Positions 23,416-25,615 of a stretch of DNA of 25,615 bases are shown in pieces (positions within the stretch are counted from its first letter, which is position 1; each line of letters starts with the position of its first letter). A program made the translations under genes and the position numbers. The DNA comes from an uncultured Ruminococcus sp. Its GTDB lineage: Bacteria; Bacillota; Clostridia; Oscillospirales; Ruminococcaceae. The notes under the pieces were generated by a model. That model made no database searches and had not been told where the DNA came from. It saw nothing but the letters and a program-made list of their open reading frames with translations. The DNA lies in NCBI GenBank assembly GCA_900545285.1, contig UQYK01000024.1, positions 1 to 25,615 of the forward strand, written 5' to 3'.

Positions 23416-24546
23416 TCAATATTCCTCCGTTTCTTCCACTCTGTCGTTAATGTACAGCTGACGTTCTTTCAAGTACTGTATCAATTCTGGTTCCGTTACA
23501 TCAGCCACAAAGTCCGACCATGACAACTTTGCAATGCTGTCATCGGTGTTGTACATAGCGGCATCACAGATTCGATTGACTAGCTGAATGGTGGCAATGA
23601 ATGTGTTGTACTTCAAAGTGCCACGGAACAGACGAAACTCCACCGTGTGATAATTGCAAAGATTCACAGCAGCATAGCGACCATTTCCACCCTTTTTCGC
23701 CTTGTCCATGATTGCTTTCGGTGTATGCTCATAACCATATCTTGCCGCCCAGCGGTTCATGGTGTATTCGGAACGGCGGCTGAATTTCAACAACTCGTTC
23801 CAGTGATGTTCCACAAAGTACAAAATCCTTGAAATCACCTCGTCCTGTTCTTCCTGGTTGTCGGAAAAAGCATTGCGGTTCACATGGAGATGCAAGCCGC
23901 AAGTGCTTGTCTGATGCGAGCGGTAGCCTTGATGGATTGCACGGTGCATGATATCTTCCCATGGAAACTCGTTGATGTGATAGTCCATAGTGCAGGGATG
24001 GGAAACCAGTTCCATGCCATCATCCAGTGAGCCGTCTGTCTTGATGTAGAGCAGGTCGGCATGAGCATTGGCAATGTCCAGCAACTCTTCGGCATAATCA
24101 TCGTCTCTGCCTGCTCCGTCAATTTCCAGTTCGATGCCAAAGTAACGGTTGCCTTCGCCATAGAAAATGGGGTTTGGCTTATAGCCATACTCGTGAATCA
24201 AGTTGCTTTCTTCACGTTCGTCCTCATAGCAGTCACGACAGTATGTTTCACCGTCCAGATAATAGGCATCGTCCTCATGTAGTAACGCATCACAGCAACT
24301 GCATCTGGTGTAGCTGTGATGATAGCAATGGCTGCAAAGGGTGATATCGTTGTCACCATAGACATCCTCGTCCCAGATGCGTTCCCCGCAGCATTCGCAG
24401 GTGGTAGTGTGATTCTCCAGACAGTCAGAGCAAATGATCTGTCCGTTCCACTCGGTGTAGTCATCGTCATCAATAAGGCTGCCGCAGCACTCACAATACA
24501 AGGTTTCTTCCTGTTCGTTCTGTTCTTTTTTTACTTCTTCGCTCAT
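23416..24546 (-). CDS. Zinc-ribbon amidoligase family protein
   Basis: The 376-residue product belongs to the Amidoligase_2 family (PF12224 type), COOH-NH2 ligases of the glutamine-synthetase fold that join amines to carboxyls with ATP. Residues 18-110 hold three treble-clef/LIM-like zinc modules (CECCG...CSDC, CECCG...CSHC, CSCC...CRDC). The ligase domain follows: GIELEID near 127-133, KTDGSLDDGMELVSHP near 159-174 and the histidine pair GLHLHVNRN at 207-215. ATG 24546 follows the GGAGG that lies inside the alternative ATG at 24561, so 24546 is chosen. It lies downstream of the DUF960 gene, beyond a terminator-like hairpin, and directly before a glutaminase. The zinc modules could bring a protein or nucleic acid substrate, which is inference. 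Confidence 0.88.
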   Translation of the reverse strand: MSEEVKKEQNEQEETLYCECCGSLIDDDDYTEWNGQIICSDCLENHTTTCECCGERIWDEDVYGDNDITLCSHCYHHSYTRCSCCDALLHEDDAYYLDGETYCRDCYEDEREESNLIHEYGYKPNPIFYGEGNRYFGIELEIDGAGRDDDYAEELLDIANAHADLLYIKTDGSLDDGMELVSHPCTMDYHINEFPWEDIMHRAIHQGYRSHQTSTCGLHLHVNRNAFSDNQEEQDEVISRILYFVEHHWNELLKFSRRSEYTMNRWAARYGYEHTPKAIMDKAKKGGNGRYAAVNLCNYHTVEFRLFRGTLKYNTFIATIQLVNRICDAAMYNTDDSIAKLSWSDFVADVTEPELIQYLKERQLYINDRVEETEEY

Positions 24547-24572
24547 TTGAAATTCCTCCATAAAATGAAAAT

Positions 24573-24600
24573 AGCCCTACCGATTTTCTTCGGTAGGGCT
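24573..24600. terminator. Hairpin between DUF960 and amidoligase genes
   Basis: AGCCCTACCG (24573-24582) pairs perfectly with CGGTAGGGCT (24591-24600). On the minus strand ATTTTCATTTT follows, so it could partly end the DUF960 transcript and lower expression of the enzymes downstream. Confidence 0.65.
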
Positions 24601-24612
24601 TTGTGTTTGGGT

Positions 24613-24897
24613 TTAATATTCTTCTGCTAAGAGCATGGTCGAGTGGTCGATGTCGTCAATGACATAGACCTTTGCGGTAATGGGTTTCTCTGTAGAAATT
24701 TGATATTCCTTGCTGTACTCCGGCTGTTCGGAAAAGTGGTGGATGTGCTGTTTTCCATTGGATACATCAAGCTTGAATACCTGGAAATAGTCCCGTTCTT
24801 CTGGCAACTGGTCAATGCAATTCCACAGAAACAATTGCAGCTCCATCGGAACTTCTGCCTGTACGCCTCTGGTCAAAAATCGTTTGTTCTGGAACAT
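24613..24897 (-). CDS. DUF960 family protein
   Basis: The 94-residue product matches the small DUF960 family (PF06124 type) by its opening MFQNKRFLTRGVQAEVPMEL, then QLFLWNCIDQLPEERDYFQV, and a beta-rich C-terminal half. No catalytic motif, signal or membrane segment is visible, and the family has no known function. A strong AAAGGAGGG precedes the ATG. It is the first gene of the minus-strand run with amidoligase and glutaminase. It might be a substrate, carrier or regulator of these enzymes, which is speculation from position. Confidence 0.85.
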   Translation of the reverse strand: MFQNKRFLTRGVQAEVPMELQLFLWNCIDQLPEERDYFQVFKLDVSNGKQHIHHFSEQPEYSKEYQISTEKPITAKVYVIDDIDHSTMLLAEEY

Positions 24898-24937
24898 CTT
24901 TTTCCCTCCTTTCGCTGGTTTGTTATGTCCCTATGCT

Positions 24938-24956
24938 CCGCCCGAAGGCGGTTTTT
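24938..24956 (+). terminator. Short GC-rich terminator-like hairpin
   Basis: CCGCC (24938-24942) pairs with GGCGG (24947-24951) around CGAA, with TTTTT directly after on the plus strand. No plus-strand gene ends here, so on the minus strand it may act as a leader hairpin of the DUF960 gene. Between 24957 and 25095 I see no gene. Confidence 0.5.
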
Positions 24957-25095
24957 CTATGCGGTCGACATGATCGTATCATCAGTACCTGGCACAGATT
25001 CACGATAATGATATACAATTGTATCCGTTGACTTTTTCAGTGGATTACAGTGATTTTGCAATGTTTCAGTTTACACACTGTGGTATGTTCAGGGC

Positions 25096-25126
25096 AAAAA
25101 AATCCCCTGTACGCTGTTGTACAGGG
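25096..25126 (-). terminator. Intrinsic terminator inside the DUF960 operon leader
   Basis: CCCTGTAC (25105-25112) pairs perfectly with GTACAGGG (25119-25126) around 6 bases. The minus strand then has seven T in a row. It lies about 200 bases before the DUF960 start, after a short ORF and a large stem-loop, and no gene ends here except that ORF. Confidence 0.85.
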
Positions 25127-25141
25127 TGTCGCAGAGGGTAT

Positions 25142-25216
25142 GAGGGCTGACACGAGGAGCGGAAGGACAAAGGCAATTGCAGCGTTCCTTTGCCCCTCTG
25201 CTGAATCCGAGCCCTC
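25142..25216 (-). promoter_or_regulatory. Nested stem-loop before the leader terminator
   Basis: GAGGGCT (25142-25148) pairs with AGCCCTC (25210-25216). Inside, GAGG pairs with CCTC, and CAAAGG with CCTTTG. The outer arm starts two bases after the stop of the 15-codon ORF, where a terminating ribosome would cover it. I do not recognise a known riboswitch. Confidence 0.55.
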
Positions 25217-25218
25217 AC

Positions 25219-25266
25219 TTAATAGAAGTCTCCTCTCTCAGATTCAGCTTGTTTTTTCTTTTTCAT
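25219..25266 (-). CDS. Candidate 15-residue leader peptide
   Basis: ATG 25266 opens MKKKKQAESERGDFY followed by TAA. The upstream ribosome binding site is weak (GAAAAGA). The frame is also open for another 113 codons upstream, but those codons look non-coding. Its place directly before a stem-loop and a terminator suggests a regulatory leader peptide. Confidence 0.35.
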   Translation of the reverse strand: MKKKKQAESERGDFY

Positions 25267-25615
25267 ACATCGTCTTTTCAGGTAGTGATCATTCGGTTTC
25301 GGTGGTGTGTTGATGCAAAAATATGTGGTATGTTTGTGTGTGAAATAAAACCGATCGTGTGGCGGATTTTCCTTGAAATATCCGCAAAAACCATGGACAG
25401 CATACCCTATAGAAATTATGTATACTGCTATTATTGATATGTTTGCTTGAAAGTTGAAAATCATCCGGCACTGCTGACCGTTTCTTCCATGGTGTTTTTG
25501 TCTCCCCGGTCGACAAACACCACAGAAGAACAACCAGACGGGAAAAATGCACAACTCCCTTATGGCAATACCGCACAAAGAGCGTCTGGCGACTTTGCAC
25601 GCCATCTGCTTGCAA
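25267..25615. other. Right-edge stretch without a supported gene
   Basis: Two overlapping minus-strand frames run to the window edge, but neither has a recognisable domain, ribosome binding site or coding-like composition. The stretch is A+T-rich in 25310-25450. A stem (GGTGTTT at 25491-25497 with AAACACC at 25515-25521, flanked by further partial pairing) is the only clear structure. It may contain the promoter for the leader at 25096-25266, but I see no convincing -35/-10 pair. Confidence 0.5.

Noticed and set aside
25219..25605. 128-codon minus-strand gene at the right edge
   Set aside because: It has no domain, no ribosome binding site and an irregular composition. Only its last 15 codons sit in an interesting place.

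Overview
The window looks like a chromosome segment of a Gram-positive anaerobe of the class Clostridia, probably Oscillospiraceae or Ruminococcus-like. The reasons are the phoH-ybeY-era-yqzL-recO-mutS2 gene order, AGGAGG-type ribosome binding sites almost everywhere, TTGACA/TATAAT promoters and U-tailed hairpin terminators. The family-level placement is inference. A housekeeping block (about 7.0-20.0 kb) is flanked by two accessory regions.

Left accessory region (1-6.8 kb). Almost everything is on the minus strand. It holds an SF2 helicase with a C-terminal HNH nuclease domain, translationally coupled to an unrecognised 176-residue protein. Next comes a mosaic of gene ends: an RHS/YD-repeat fragment, a small A+T-rich immunity-like gene, the last codons of an apparent toxin, one complete AAA-ATPase-like/PD-(D/E)XK protein and two truncated relatives of it. 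A second copy of part of the helicase gene sits at the left edge. A 28-codon membrane peptide gene faced by a strong antisense promoter resembles a type I toxin-antitoxin locus. The region reads as a recombination-scarred conflict or defence island.

Core block. It starts with tRNA-Pro, a RING/zinc-ribbon membrane protein, and prfB (release factor 2), which has no programmed frameshift but a structured leader. Convergent to prfB is a long operon on the minus strand: phoH, ybeY, era, yqzL, recO, mutS2, a YjbR-family gene and an amidohydrolase. Many neighbours overlap by a few bases. phoH has a promoter about 280 bp upstream and a structured leader. On the plus strand follow a VanY-type D,D-carboxypeptidase gene, mscL and the initiator tRNA-fMet gene.

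Right accessory region (20.0-25.6 kb). Directly beyond tRNA-fMet lie, on the minus strand, a tyrosine integrase, a serine resolvase, a class II glutamine amidotransferase, a zinc-ribbon amidoligase and a DUF960 protein. This looks like the recombinase end of an integrated element carrying a small amide-forming enzyme operon. Upstream of the operon are a 15-codon ORF, a nested stem-loop and an intrinsic terminator, an arrangement that suggests attenuation.

The best candidates for something undescribed are the helicase-HNH two-gene unit, the amidoligase/glutaminase/DUF960 operon with its leader, the RHS toxin-immunity scar and the type I toxin-antitoxin-like locus.
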